Below are positions 28,138 to 36,241 of a DNA stretch of 64,000 nucleotides, one piece after another. Below the pieces are notes generated by a model, which had not been told where the DNA came from, made no database searches, and saw nothing but the letters and a program-made list of their open reading frames with translations. The stretch is taken from NCBI GenBank assembly GCA_030054145.1, contig JASGCK010000003.1, positions 107,027-171,026 on the forward strand, read 5' to 3'. How positions within the stretch are numbered: position 1 is the stretch's first letter; each line of letters begins with the position of its first letter. Source of the stretch: Cytophagales bacterium. Lineage in GTDB: Bacteria > Pseudomonadota > Gammaproteobacteria > Burkholderiales > Burkholderiaceae_C. The translations under genes were made by a program, and so were the position numbers.

Positions 28138-29313
28138 ATGGATTTAGCTTTTACACCAGAAGAGACAGCATTCCGCCATGAAATACGCGACTGGGTGCGT
28201 GCTAATTTACCCGCCGATATTGCGCACAAAGTGCATAACGCCTATCGCCTAACCCGCGACGATATGCAGCGCTGGGCGAAGATTTTGGGCAAAAAAGGCT
28301 GGCTCGGTCACGCATGGCCCAAAGAGTTTGGCGGTCCTGGTTGGAACGCCGTGCAAAAACATTTGTTCGAAGAAGAGTGCGCCCTAGCGGGAGCGCCGCG
28401 CGTCGTGCCTTTTGGTCCTGTGATGGTTGCGCCTGTCATCATGGCGTTTGGCAATCCTGAGCAGCAGCGCCAGCACTTACCAGGCATTGCCTCGGGCGAA
28501 GTGTGGTGGAGTCAAGGCTATAGCGAGCCAGGCTCGGGTTCCGATCTTGCATCGCTCAAATGCAAAGCCGAGCGCGTGGGCGATCAGTACATCGTGAACG
28601 GTCAAAAAACATGGACGACGCTGGGCCAATACGGCGAGTGGATTTTTTGCTTGGTGCGCACGTCAAACGAGGGCAAGCCGCAAACAGGGATTAGCTTTTT
28701 GTTGATCGACATGAAGAGCAAGGGCGTGAGCGTGCGCCCAATCAAACTTTTGGACGGCGAGTGTGAAGTCAACGAGGTGTGGTTTGATAACGTCGAAGTG
28801 CCTGCTGCCAATTTAATTGGCGAGGAGAACAAAGGCTGGAACTATGCCAAACATTTGCTAGCGCATGAGCGCACCAATATTGCGGACGTGAACCGTGCGA
28901 AGCGCGAGTTAGAGCGCTTGAAGCGGATTGCAAAATCTGAAGGTGTGTATGGCGATCAGCGCTTCCGCGACGAAATTGCCAAAATGGAAGTCGAAATTGT
29001 GGCGCTAGAGATGCTGGTGCTGCGCGTGTTGTCCGCAGAAAAATCAGGCAAGCAATCACTTGATATTGCGGGCTTACTCAAAATTCGTGGCAGTGAAATT
29101 CAGCAGCGTTACTCTGAGTTGATGATGCTGGCGGCTGGTCCGCGCAGCTTGCCACTTATCGAAGAAGCCAAAGATGCAGGGTGGCAAGGCGACATGATTC
29201 CTGACTATTGCGCACCGCTGGCGAGCGTTTATTTCAATATGCGCAAAACGACTATTTATGGCGGCAGCAATGAAGTGCAACGCAATATTGTGTCGCAGAC
29301 GGTGCTGGGGTAA
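28138..29313 (+). CDS. Acyl-CoA dehydrogenase
   Basis: FAD enzyme of 391 residues that introduces the alpha-beta double bond in acyl-CoA. The N-terminal helical, central beta (QGYSEPGSGSDLASLKC, and WTTLGQYGEWIFCLVRT) and C-terminal FAD-contact regions (TIYGGSNEVQRNIVSQ) are all present. The start is placed at the ATG with AGAGG upstream. It is followed by a second acyl-CoA dehydrogenase of a different subfamily, a pairing seen in pathways for unusual acyl-CoA substrates; the substrate is not deducible. Confidence 0.92.
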   Translation: MDLAFTPEETAFRHEIRDWVRANLPADIAHKVHNAYRLTRDDMQRWAKILGKKGWLGHAWPKEFGGPGWNAVQKHLFEEECALAGAPRVVPFGPVMVAPVIMAFGNPEQQRQHLPGIASGEVWWSQGYSEPGSGSDLASLKCKAERVGDQYIVNGQKTWTTLGQYGEWIFCLVRTSNEGKPQTGISFLLIDMKSKGVSVRPIKLLDGECEVNEVWFDNVEVPAANLIGEENKGWNYAKHLLAHERTNIADVNRAKRELERLKRIAKSEGVYGDQRFRDEIAKMEVEIVALEMLVLRVLSAEKSGKQSLDIAGLLKIRGSEIQQRYSELMMLAAGPRSLPLIEEAKDAGWQGDMIPDYCAPLASVYFNMRKTTIYGGSNEVQRNIVSQTVLG

Positions 29314-29320
29314 ATAGTCC

Positions 29321-29384
29321 ATCCGTTCACTCTGAGCTTGTCGAAGGGTGTGTTGAGGCTTCGACAGACTCAGCCCGAACGGAT
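29321..29384. repeat. REP-like palindrome between the two acyl-CoA dehydrogenase genes
   Basis: ATCCGTTC (29321-29328) and GAACGGAT (29377-29384) enclose TCTGAGCTTGTCGAAG and its near-complement GCTTCGACAGACTCAG, making an almost fully self-complementary 64-base element. It shares its cores with 10050-10063 and 16050-16116. It may act as a transcript 3' end or stabiliser for the upstream gene. Confidence 0.8.
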
Positions 29385-29417
29385 AAAAATGAATTTGAAC
29401 TTATCAAGGATTTCAAA

Positions 29418-30545
29418 ATGGATTTCAATTTTTCAGAAGATCAAGAGCAATTGCGTGAAACCGTGAAACGCTGGGTGAGCAAGGATTACACGTTTGAGCG
29501 CCGCAACCAAATCATTGCCGCAGGTAAGGGCAAGGGCGGTTTTGATGCAGCCAGCTACGAAGGTCTTGCAAGTCTTGGCCTTTGCGGCCTCAATGTGCCC
29601 GAAGCCCACGATGGTCTTGGCATGGGCGCTGTGGACACCATGATTGTGATGGAAGAACTTGGGCGCGGCATGGTGATGGAGCCGCTGGCGCAAACGCTCA
29701 TTGCAAGCCGCGTGCTGGCAAGCGTTGCCGATCAAGCCATGCAAGCAGCCTGGCTGCCCAAGCTGGCATCGGGCGAAGTGCTGCTCGCCTTGGCGTACCA
29801 AGAGTCGGCCTCGCGCTACAAGCTAGATGCTTGCCAAGCCACGGCTAGCAAGGCTTCCAGCGGATACATGGTCAGCGGTAAAAAAGCGTTGGTGGCTGCA
29901 GGCGATCAAGTCACGGGCTATATCGTCAGCGCTAAATTGGATGGCAAACTCGCGCTATTTTTAGCAGAGCGCAGCGCAGCAGGTGTTAAGACCACGCCTG
30001 TTGGATTGCAAGATGGCTCGCGCGCCGCTGAAGTGCGGTTTGACAACGCGCCTGCCGCGCTCATCACGCCAGACGGGCTTGCCGCACTTGAGCTAGCTGT
30101 AGATACTGGCATTTCTCTTTTGTGTGCAGAGGCCGTGGGCGTGATGGAGACCACGCTGGCAATGACGGTTGACTACATGAATACGCGCAAACAATTTGGG
30201 CAAACGCTCTCCATGTTTCAAGCACTGCGTCACCGCGTGGCGGACATGAAAATGCAATTAGAACTTGCGCGTTCGATGAGCTATTACGCCGCGCTCAAAA
30301 TGGAAACACCCGCCGCTGAGCGCCGTGCCTGCATGGCTCGCGCCAAATATCAACTAGGACAATCCATGCGCTTTGTCGGGCAATCGGCGGTGCAATTGCA
30401 CGGTGGCATTGGCGTAACTGATGAATACATGGTCAGCCACTGCTTCAAAAAACTCACGCAACTTGAGATGACGTTTGGTGACAGCCTACATCACTTGGGT
30501 GAAGTGTCAGATCGGATGCACGACACCGCAGGTGTCTTCGCATAA
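29418..30545 (+). CDS. Acyl-CoA dehydrogenase (second, divergent copy)
   Basis: 375 residues. It starts with MDFNFSEDQEQLRETVKRWV and has the C-terminal VQLHGGIGVTDEY and a TRKQFGQ motif typical of the family, but its central domain is shortened, as in the partner subunit of heteromeric acyl-CoA dehydrogenases. It may form a complex with the 28138 gene product; that is inference. AAGGA precedes the ATG. Its last ~60 coding bases are echoed as a decayed fragment at 33425-33486. Confidence 0.9.
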   Translation: MDFNFSEDQEQLRETVKRWVSKDYTFERRNQIIAAGKGKGGFDAASYEGLASLGLCGLNVPEAHDGLGMGAVDTMIVMEELGRGMVMEPLAQTLIASRVLASVADQAMQAAWLPKLASGEVLLALAYQESASRYKLDACQATASKASSGYMVSGKKALVAAGDQVTGYIVSAKLDGKLALFLAERSAAGVKTTPVGLQDGSRAAEVRFDNAPAALITPDGLAALELAVDTGISLLCAEAVGVMETTLAMTVDYMNTRKQFGQTLSMFQALRHRVADMKMQLELARSMSYYAALKMETPAAERRACMARAKYQLGQSMRFVGQSAVQLHGGIGVTDEYMVSHCFKKLTQLEMTFGDSLHHLGEVSDRMHDTAGVFA

Positions 30546-30580
30546 CTCGGCTGGGGGTGCATTGCTTACCCCGAAAAATT

Positions 30581-30623
30581 ACCGTCCAAAACTATACATC
30601 AGTATATGATTGGACGGTATAAT
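30581..30623 (+). promoter_or_regulatory. Promoter/operator of the DUF4143 ATPase gene
   Basis: ACCGTCCAA (30581-30589) and TTGGACGGT (30610-30618) form a perfect 9-bp inverted repeat spaced by 20 bases. The right arm runs into a consensus -10 TATAAT (30618-30623). The ATG at 30629 lies only about 6 bases past the -10, so a transcript from this promoter would be leaderless. No Shine-Dalgarno sequence is seen, which agrees. Confidence 0.55.
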
Positions 30624-30628
30624 TGGTC

Positions 30629-31867
30629 ATGGATTTCGACAGAACTCTCAAACAACACATTCTGGAATGTAGTGAAAATTTCCCCGTTGTGCTGGTGACG
30701 GGTGCAAGGCAGGTTGGTAAAACAACCTTGCTGCGTAGTCTGTGCGAGCCCAATCGTCGCTATGTCAGCTTGGATGATCCTTTAGCCTTGGCGCTGGCGA
30801 AGGAAGATCCCGCTTTGTTTTTGGAGCGCAACCCGCCGCCCTTATTGATCGACGAGGTGCAATACGCCCCCGACTTGCTGACACACATCAAAATGCGCGT
30901 TGATGCACAAGGTGCAATTTCGTCGGCGGCCTATTGGCTGACAGGTTCGCAGCCGTTTCATTTAATGCGCGGAGTGGCCGAGTCATTGGCAGGTCGTGTG
31001 GCTGTGATCACCATGCTGGGCTTGTCGCGGCAAGAGCTGATTGGGCGGGGTGCAGCGGCAGTGTCGCCCTTTGCCCCCACCGCGCACTCGTTGCAAGCCA
31101 GAGCGCATTTCAATCAAAGTGCGCCTTGGACGTCCGAGCAGCTGTTTACCAATATTTGGCGCGGAAGTTTCCCAGCACTGGCACGTAATCCAAGACTCAA
31201 TCGCGATGTGTTTTACAGCTCCTACTTGCAAACATACATCCAGCGCGACGTGCGCGCTTTGGCGCAAGTTGGTAGCGAAGTCTCCTTCACCCGTTTTGTT
31301 AGAGCTGCGGCGGCTCGCACGGCGCAGCTACTCAACATGGCAGACTTAGCCCGCGATACCGACATTCACCCTGCAACGGCCAAGCAGTGGTTATCGATAT
31401 TGCAAGCCTCGGGGCTGGTGTATTTGCTACAGCCGTGGCATAGCAACACGACCAAGCGACTCGTTAAAACGCCCAAACTGTATTTTTTAGACACGGGCTT
31501 GTGCAGCTACCTCACCCAGTGGAGCAGCCCGCAAACGTTAGAGGCGGGAGCTATGTCAGGTGCTATTTTTGAGACATGGGTCATCACCGACATTTTGAAG
31601 AGCTATTGGCACACAGGAAGAATACCTGTTTGTAGTTTTTTGCGAACCAAAGACCAGTACGAAGTCGATTTACTCATTGAGCAAGACGGCGTTATTTACC
31701 CCATCGAATGCAAAAAATCAGCCTCACCCTCGCGGCACAATTTGCAAGGCATCAACGCACTGCACCAATTGCAAGCTAACGCGGCTGATGCCGCTGTTGT
31801 TTGCTTGATTCCCGAGCTGGCAACGCTTGGCGCACGTATTCAAGCTGTGCCAGTTGGTTTTTTGTAA
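30629..31867 (+). CDS. AAA ATPase with DUF4143 domain
   Basis: 412 residues. Walker A GARQVGKTT is at 25-33 and Walker B LLIDEVQ at about 72-78. A DUF4143 region (winged-helix-like part with LLNMADLARDTDIHPATAKQWL, and a nuclease-fold-like C-terminus with YEVDLLIEQDGVIYPIECKKS) completes it. The D-x(n)-E-x-K pattern resembles the PD-(D/E)XK fold. Family members are common in accessory islands and have no established function. It is the first gene of the island. Confidence 0.88.
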   Translation: MDFDRTLKQHILECSENFPVVLVTGARQVGKTTLLRSLCEPNRRYVSLDDPLALALAKEDPALFLERNPPPLLIDEVQYAPDLLTHIKMRVDAQGAISSAAYWLTGSQPFHLMRGVAESLAGRVAVITMLGLSRQELIGRGAAAVSPFAPTAHSLQARAHFNQSAPWTSEQLFTNIWRGSFPALARNPRLNRDVFYSSYLQTYIQRDVRALAQVGSEVSFTRFVRAAAARTAQLLNMADLARDTDIHPATAKQWLSILQASGLVYLLQPWHSNTTKRLVKTPKLYFLDTGLCSYLTQWSSPQTLEAGAMSGAIFETWVITDILKSYWHTGRIPVCSFLRTKDQYEVDLLIEQDGVIYPIECKKSASPSRHNLQGINALHQLQANAADAAVVCLIPELATLGARIQAVPVGFL

Positions 31868-33064
31868 TTAGAGCGTTTGATCCCACTCTTCAAATAGTTG
31901 CTTTGCAAACGATCTAGGCACTAACTCGCCATGCGCTTTGGATACTTCGGTCATCGCATCGGCAATCCGCTCAATCACAGTTTCAGGTTTTTTGACGAGG
32001 CACACATTCTTGCCAAACGCAATCAATTCTTTGCGCGTAGGGTAGCTATTTGATTGGTTTAACTTCAAAGCCATCGTGTTGTCGCCGTAGACAGAAGTCG
32101 TTACCACATCAAAGGCGGGCGCTAGGCGTATGCTGGCAGCATCGTTTGGATGGTTGTATAACAAGCCAAAATTTTTGAGATGCGCATCACCATTTCGTAG
32201 CATGACTGATAGTGCAAAGTAGCTAAAAAAGTTTTGCGTTTGCGCAAGCGCGTTCGCACTGCAGTAATGGCGAATGTATCGAACCAATCCTTCGTAAGAG
32301 CCTCGGTATTTGTAGTGCCCACGCTCGTCGTAAGTGGCACCGCTTAAAACGGCCATGTCTTCAAATCCAAGCTGTACGTTGGGTGCGGGTCGATCAAAGC
32401 GCCGCATGATGAATAAATTGCCGTCTTCGGATAAATGAAATTCGGGCACATCCAGCCCCGCCTGCTTGGCGACCATCATGCACAGGTACTCGTTTTGGCT
32501 CAAGAATGGAAAGTCTTGTCCGCCCGTCTTCACAATCAGATTCGATGCATAAGCGCTAGCTCGATTTGTTTGGCGGTTTGCTGTAGGGTACAAATCGCCA
32601 TCAGGCACTAATACTTTTGGTTGAACCCCTGAGATACCTCTGTCATAAAACTGCCCTAGCAAAAAATCGAACAAGTCGTCATTGGCTTTACTTTTTAGCA
32701 ATTGGTTGAGACCAATTGGCGCAGAAGATACCTTGATATTCTCTTGCCGCAGCGAAATACGTCCAATTTGATCTTGTCCCATTAAAGACAAAATCGCCAT
32801 CTCATTGAACTTGGAAAACTGCTTCGCAAAGCGCTGTTGAAACCGATCGTATTGCGCTCCCTCAGGCAAATTCATGGCGAAAATCGGATGCGGTACATGG
32901 CTGTTGTAGCTTTGCGCGCGCAGCGGCATGGTCAGCGACAGCTCGGCCTCAGGGTTTTGCGTGTCGTAGCGCCAAACAAACTGCGACTCTCGAATCAAAT
33001 CGCCCGCAAAGCCTTGCGGCGTATGGCCTTGCAGCCGATTGACGGTGGATAAAATGGCATTCAT
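31868..33064 (-). CDS. hipA: HipA-family serine/threonine kinase toxin
   Basis: 398 residues. It has an N-terminal HipA_N domain, the glycine-rich ISGVQPK loop, the catalytic NGDAHLKNF segment and metal-binding AFDVV. In E. coli, HipA phosphorylates glutamyl-tRNA synthetase and halts translation. Here the residue aligned with the autophosphorylated serine of E. coli HipA appears to be Gly, while the next serine, as in HipT proteins, is kept. Its start overlaps the hipB stop by 4 bases. It converges with the DUF4143 gene with abutting stops. Confidence 0.92.
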   Translation of the reverse strand: MNAILSTVNRLQGHTPQGFAGDLIRESQFVWRYDTQNPEAELSLTMPLRAQSYNSHVPHPIFAMNLPEGAQYDRFQQRFAKQFSKFNEMAILSLMGQDQIGRISLRQENIKVSSAPIGLNQLLKSKANDDLFDFLLGQFYDRGISGVQPKVLVPDGDLYPTANRQTNRASAYASNLIVKTGGQDFPFLSQNEYLCMMVAKQAGLDVPEFHLSEDGNLFIMRRFDRPAPNVQLGFEDMAVLSGATYDERGHYKYRGSYEGLVRYIRHYCSANALAQTQNFFSYFALSVMLRNGDAHLKNFGLLYNHPNDAASIRLAPAFDVVTTSVYGDNTMALKLNQSNSYPTRKELIAFGKNVCLVKKPETVIERIADAMTEVSKAHGELVPRSFAKQLFEEWDQTL

Positions 33065-33369
33065 GCTGAGTTACCCATCAAATCAGGCATGCTCCCTAGC
33101 TCATAACGTGTGCTCTTGATCTCCACACACTTGCCAAGCGCCGCCAGCGCCATAAACACTGTGAGTACGCCTACATTCCTCCCTGCCTCAATGTCGGCAA
33201 TCGTTTGGCGGCGGCAACCTACTAATTTGGCAATATCCTCCAAGGTTTTGCCAAGCGCTTTGCGCTCCACACGATAGATCGCCCCAAATTCTCGTGGCGT
33301 GCTGGCGCGGGGGATAGGGGTGGATTCGTTGGTATTGAGTGACTCGATCATGTTCTTATTGTCGAACAT
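33061..33369 (-). CDS. hipB: HipB-type XRE antitoxin
   Basis: 102 residues with a helix-turn-helix at about 36-90 (LGKTLEDIAKLVGCRRQTIADIEAG). It neutralises HipA and represses the operon. The first ATG lies inside an operator-like palindrome; an ATG at 33351 six codons later is an equally good start, and neither has a Shine-Dalgarno sequence. Confidence 0.88.
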   Translation of the reverse strand: MFDNKNMIESLNTNESTPIPRASTPREFGAIYRVERKALGKTLEDIAKLVGCRRQTIADIEAGRNVGVLTVFMALAALGKCVEIKSTRYELGSMPDLMGNSA

Positions 33370-33394
33370 TTTGAATTTATTTTGAAAAATGTTC
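33364..33394 (-). promoter_or_regulatory. Operator-like palindrome upstream of hipBA
   Basis: GAACATTTT (33364-33372) and AAAATGTTC (33386-33394) form a perfect 9-bp inverted repeat, with another GAACAT half-site a little downstream on the minus strand. Its position at the 5' end of hipB fits a HipB autorepression site; binding is inferred. Confidence 0.55.
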
Positions 33395-33424
33395 TAAATA
33401 AAGGACTTTATTGCTCATCACCCG

Positions 33425-33486
33425 CCATTGCTTCAAAAAACTCACCCAGCTAGAGATAACGTTTGGCGATAGCCTGCATCAATTGG
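33425..33486 (+). pseudogene. Remnant of an acyl-CoA dehydrogenase 3' end
   Basis: About 60 bases read HCFKKLTQLEITFGDSLH, matching the C-terminal region of the 29418 gene (HCFKKLTQLEMTFGDSLH) with roughly 80-85 percent nucleotide identity by eye. It is not preceded by the rest of the gene. It marks a duplication or an older junction with the inserted island. Confidence 0.8.
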
Positions 33487-34010
33487 CAAAACGCAACCGA
33501 GTGTTTATCTTGACCTAGAGTCCGAGTCTGACCTAGCCAAACTAGCACAGCCCTCACTCTATTTGCGCGATCACCTCGATAAATTAGTCATATTGGATGA
33601 GGTGCATCGCCTGCCCGGATTATTTCTTATATTGCGCGGACTGATTGACGAATCTAGGCGTCAAGGTCGGCGTAGCCACATATTTCGCCGCAAGTGCTGC
33701 GTAGGTTGTGGGGCATGCTGGCGCATCAGCAAGGCGCAGTCGTCAATGTTGCGCAGCTAGCGTGCAATCTAGAAGTTGACGCTAAATCCGCCCATAACTA
33801 CATCAGCCTACTAACCGATTTGTTATTGCTCAGGCGGCTTCCCGCATGGCATGGCAATGTAGGCAAGCAAGCGTGCAAGCCAGCTTTTACGGAAATAGCT
33901 ACGGTGCAGAAATCGATTTGCTACTCACTTGGACAAGCAGGCGAGGGCGTGCAGGCTATGTCACTGGTCAATGTGATGACGCAAGTTGCTGCGTCGAGTG
34001 TCGGGTGATT
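33486..34010 (+). pseudogene. Decayed DUF4143 ATPase gene
   Basis: Fragments in at least three frames resemble a second DUF4143 ATPase: a Walker A tail (GKT) with VYLDLESESDLAKLAQPSLY, Walker B LVILDEVHRLPG, then after a deletion WGMLAHQQGAVVNVAQLACNL and LLTDLLLLRRLPAWHGNVGK, then GAEIDLLLTW. Frameshifts at about 33665 and 33860 and missing segments show it is dead. It is of a different subgroup from the intact gene at 30629. Confidence 0.85.
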
Positions 34011-34062
34011 TTGCCGTCCAAGCTAAAATGCACTATACGCACAACGTATTCACGGAGGCAAT

Positions 34063-34293
34063 ATGCACAAAAGAATGACGATTACCTTGGATGAGCCCGT
34101 CTACGAGGGGCTTTGCCGTGTCGTGAGCCAGCGTCAGCGCAGCCAATTTATCGAAGATTTACTCAGGCCCAAAGTCATGGGTGATGCACTTGATGATGGA
34201 TACCGCGCCATGGCGGCGGATAAAACCCGTGAAACAGAAGCTGTAGAGTGGTGCAATGCGCTTGCGGGAGATATGGCGAATGAAGCGCGGTGA
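34063..34293 (+). CDS. MazE-like antitoxin
   Basis: 76 residues. The N-terminal MTITLDEPVYEGL stretch predicts a ribbon-helix-helix DNA-binding fold, and the C-terminal acidic tail would bind the toxin. GGAGG lies four bases before the ATG. Its stop overlaps the MazF-like gene by 14 bases, so the two are translationally coupled. Confidence 0.85.
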   Translation: MHKRMTITLDEPVYEGLCRVVSQRQRSQFIEDLLRPKVMGDALDDGYRAMAADKTRETEAVEWCNALAGDMANEAR

Positions 34294-34606
34294 AGTGTGG
34301 TGGGTCGAGTTCGATCCTGCCGTAGGCAGCGAAGTCCGAAAAACACGCCCAGCTGTCATTATTAGCAACGATGCGGCCAATCGTAATTTGGCTCGCGTCG
34401 TGGTTGTTCCAGTGACATCCAATGTAGAACGTCAATACCCTGGTGAGGCAGTGGTGATGGTGGCAGGTCAAAAAAGTAAGGCAATGGCAGATCAAATCAT
34501 GGCGGCGGATAAATCGCGCCTTAAAAGTCAGGTTGGCATCCTCTCAAAGTCAGACATAAAGGCCGTGGAAGATGCCATTTTGGTGCATTTTGGAATGCCG
34601 AAATAG
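34280..34606 (+). CDS. MazF/PemK-type mRNA interferase
   Basis: 108 residues starting MKRGEVWWVEFDP, with RPAVIISND and a VPVTSN segment, all characteristic of MazF endoribonucleases that cut mRNA at short motifs. The start is chosen at the ATG where the fold begins; GGGAG is upstream. The cutting specificity cannot be read from the sequence. Confidence 0.9.
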   Translation: MKRGEVWWVEFDPAVGSEVRKTRPAVIISNDAANRNLARVVVVPVTSNVERQYPGEAVVMVAGQKSKAMADQIMAADKSRLKSQVGILSKSDIKAVEDAILVHFGMPK

Positions 34607-34614
34607 CGTAGAGA

Positions 34615-35040
34615 TTAGTCTTTTTCACTCCAAGGGCATATCACCTGCACCCCTGCTGCTAAGAACGGCGCTTCGTCTCGCGTGGCAACAGCCATGCCAT
34701 GCTGCAAAGCCATCGCTGCAATTTGCGCATCGCCCACACTGATTTGAACGCCCCGTTTTTGGGAAATCGCGACCAGTTTGGCATATAACACCGCTGCTTG
34801 TTCATCAAACATGAGCATTGGTGTTTCTATCAGCGTACCGCGAAACACGCTTAGCACCTCCCCAAGTGAAGTCTTCCTCTTGCTGATCGGCATAAGCTCA
34901 ATGCCAGTCAACAACTCACTCCATACAGTGCTGCATAAATAAAGCGAAGTACGCGCTTGGCGATTTAGCCACGCAAGCACCAACGGGTCAGGCGCAGGGC
35001 GCATCACCTCCGAAATCACATTCGTGTCTAAAACAATCAT
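34615..35040 (-). CDS. VapC/FitB-type PIN-domain toxin
   Basis: 141 residues with the PIN acidic quartet: D5 (LDTNVISE), E11, D104 in VGDAQIAA and D122 in ATRDEAPF. It is an RNase that typically cleaves tRNA or rRNA. It is encoded downstream of, and overlaps by 4 bases, a FitA-like antitoxin, and converges with mazF. Confidence 0.93.
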   Translation of the reverse strand: MIVLDTNVISEVMRPAPDPLVLAWLNRQARTSLYLCSTVWSELLTGIELMPISKRKTSLGEVLSVFRGTLIETPMLMFDEQAAVLYAKLVAISQKRGVQISVGDAQIAAMALQHGMAVATRDEAPFLAAGVQVICPWSEKD

Positions 35041-35285
35041 GCAAATACAGCCGCGTCATGTGCCGCTGACATTGGATTTCGCAGGGCATTTAGCCCCTCA
35101 AAACCACCATGCTGCATGGCAAGCTGATGCAGCGCCGAGCCAATACCCAATTGGGCTGCAGGCCGAACAGTACTGTCCAAAATGTATCGAATTTCGGCCT
35201 CTGTACTTCGCCCAGCAAGCTGCGCTCTGGCTTTAATAGCGCGATGCGTTTCGGTAGGGATATTTCTGACGGTAACAACGGGCAT
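35037..35285 (-). CDS. FitA/VapB-type antitoxin
   Basis: 82 residues. VVTVRNIPTETHRAIKARA at the N-terminus is the FitA ribbon-helix-helix DNA-binding part; the C-terminal NPMSAAHDAAVFA is the toxin-binding tail. AAAGGAG precedes the ATG. A TGATATCA palindrome lies in the gap upstream (about 35305-35312) and may be its operator. Confidence 0.9.
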   Translation of the reverse strand: MPVVTVRNIPTETHRAIKARAQLAGRSTEAEIRYILDSTVRPAAQLGIGSALHQLAMQHGGFEGLNALRNPMSAAHDAAVFA

Positions 35286-35309
35286 GACATCACTCCTTTA
35301 ATTGTGATA

Positions 35310-35552
35310 TCAATTGTAGCGTTCATCCCCAACCACAGGAGGCAGATTTTTAACCTTTGCCATCACTGCATAGAACTTGTCTTTGCTTCCACTGGCGGCT
35401 CGTTCCGCAAAAAAAGCCTCCGTTTTATACGCAGATATTTTTTCAGCAACTGCCATCACGATGAACTGATTGAGCGAAGACGAATCGTTCGTCGCCAACT
35501 GCTTGGCATACGCGTGCAGCGAGTCAGGTAGTCTGAGGGCAACTTGGCTCAT
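35310..35552 (-). CDS. HicB-like / RHH antitoxin
   Basis: 80 residues. SQVALRLPDSLHAYAKQLA followed by SSLNQFIVMAVAEKIS is a ribbon-helix-helix pattern; DUF1778/HicB-like antitoxins share it. The ATG overlaps the stop of the upstream PIN gene (ATGA). It may act as orphan antitoxin because the neighbouring toxin lacks a key motif. Confidence 0.8.
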   Translation of the reverse strand: MSQVALRLPDSLHAYAKQLATNDSSSLNQFIVMAVAEKISAYKTEAFFAERAASGSKDKFYAVMAKVKNLPPVVGDERYN

Positions 35553-36139
35553 GATTTTTTCTCCACTAGGTTAAGTAATTGGGCAGGGGTGCAAAGGGCG
35601 ATGCCAAACGTGCTGGCGGCGGGCGTGAAATCGCGGACATTCAAAGTGACTAAATAGCGAGCCCTGCCATTGGCTGCAGCCTCCAAAACCAATTCGTCTT
35701 TGGGATCGCGCAATTGAGGTCGCCACAAAAAATGCGATTGAACGGGCACAACCACAGATGCCAAAGCGTTCAGTACATCATCAACATCGCGTGAGCTAAG
35801 ACCATGCAGCAAACGAATATCCGCACGCTTAAGCGTAGCCTCGTATTCCAGCCACAGAGCAGGTGTGGCAAGCATCTGAAAATGCCCCTCTAGTGCTTGC
35901 GTAAGCAGTGCAAAAGATGCGCTAGTTCGACTGCTAAGGCCTGCAATAAAAAGTAGTCGGGCTTGTTTCGACCGCACTGGTGTTAGCACCTTAACAGGCA
36001 ATATAAAACACAGCGTACCTGCCAGCTTGACTGATGAAGGTAGATGCAGATCGGCTACCTCCAGGACGATAGTTCCAGTTGATGTCGTGCCCCAAGTGCC
36101 GTTCTTGCAATCGCTTGTGCCCGCGTAGCACCAAGACAC
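35549..36139 (-). CDS. COG1569-type PIN toxin, N-terminally replaced and probably inactive
   Basis: From about residue 64 on (FIAGLSSRTSASFALL ... LRDPKDELVLEAAANGRARYLVTLNVRDF) this is a PIN-family putative toxin. The expected N-terminal MRxVxDTN strand with the first catalytic Asp is missing. In its place the frame runs into an unrelated Cys-rich segment (WCYAGTSDCKNGTWG). The join is near 35950. The later acidic residues (DPKDE, VRDF) remain. I infer a recombination that removed the start and first active-site residue; the true start, if any, is unknown. Confidence 0.6.
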   Translation of the reverse strand: MSWCYAGTSDCKNGTWGTTSTGTIVLEVADLHLPSSVKLAGTLCFILPVKVLTPVRSKQARLLFIAGLSSRTSASFALLTQALEGHFQMLATPALWLEYEATLKRADIRLLHGLSSRDVDDVLNALASVVVPVQSHFLWRPQLRDPKDELVLEAAANGRARYLVTLNVRDFTPAASTFGIALCTPAQLLNLVEKKS

Positions 36140-36210
36140 TTCAATAGGGAACGAACACGTGTTGTAAAACTCAGCCCATTGCCATTGGCAATGGCATGCG
36201 CACCATCATG
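35965..36210 (-). pseudogene. Remnant of a small Cys-rich secreted protein
   Basis: The open frame upstream of the PIN part reads WAEFYNTCSFPIEVSWCYAG then SDCKNGTWGTTS, a pattern of paired cysteines and aromatic residues like small secreted proteins. It has no start or signal peptide and runs straight into the PIN fragment. I do not recognise a named family. Confidence 0.4.
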
Positions 36211-36241
36211 CAAGGGATCGACAGTGAGCGTTAGGATGAGG

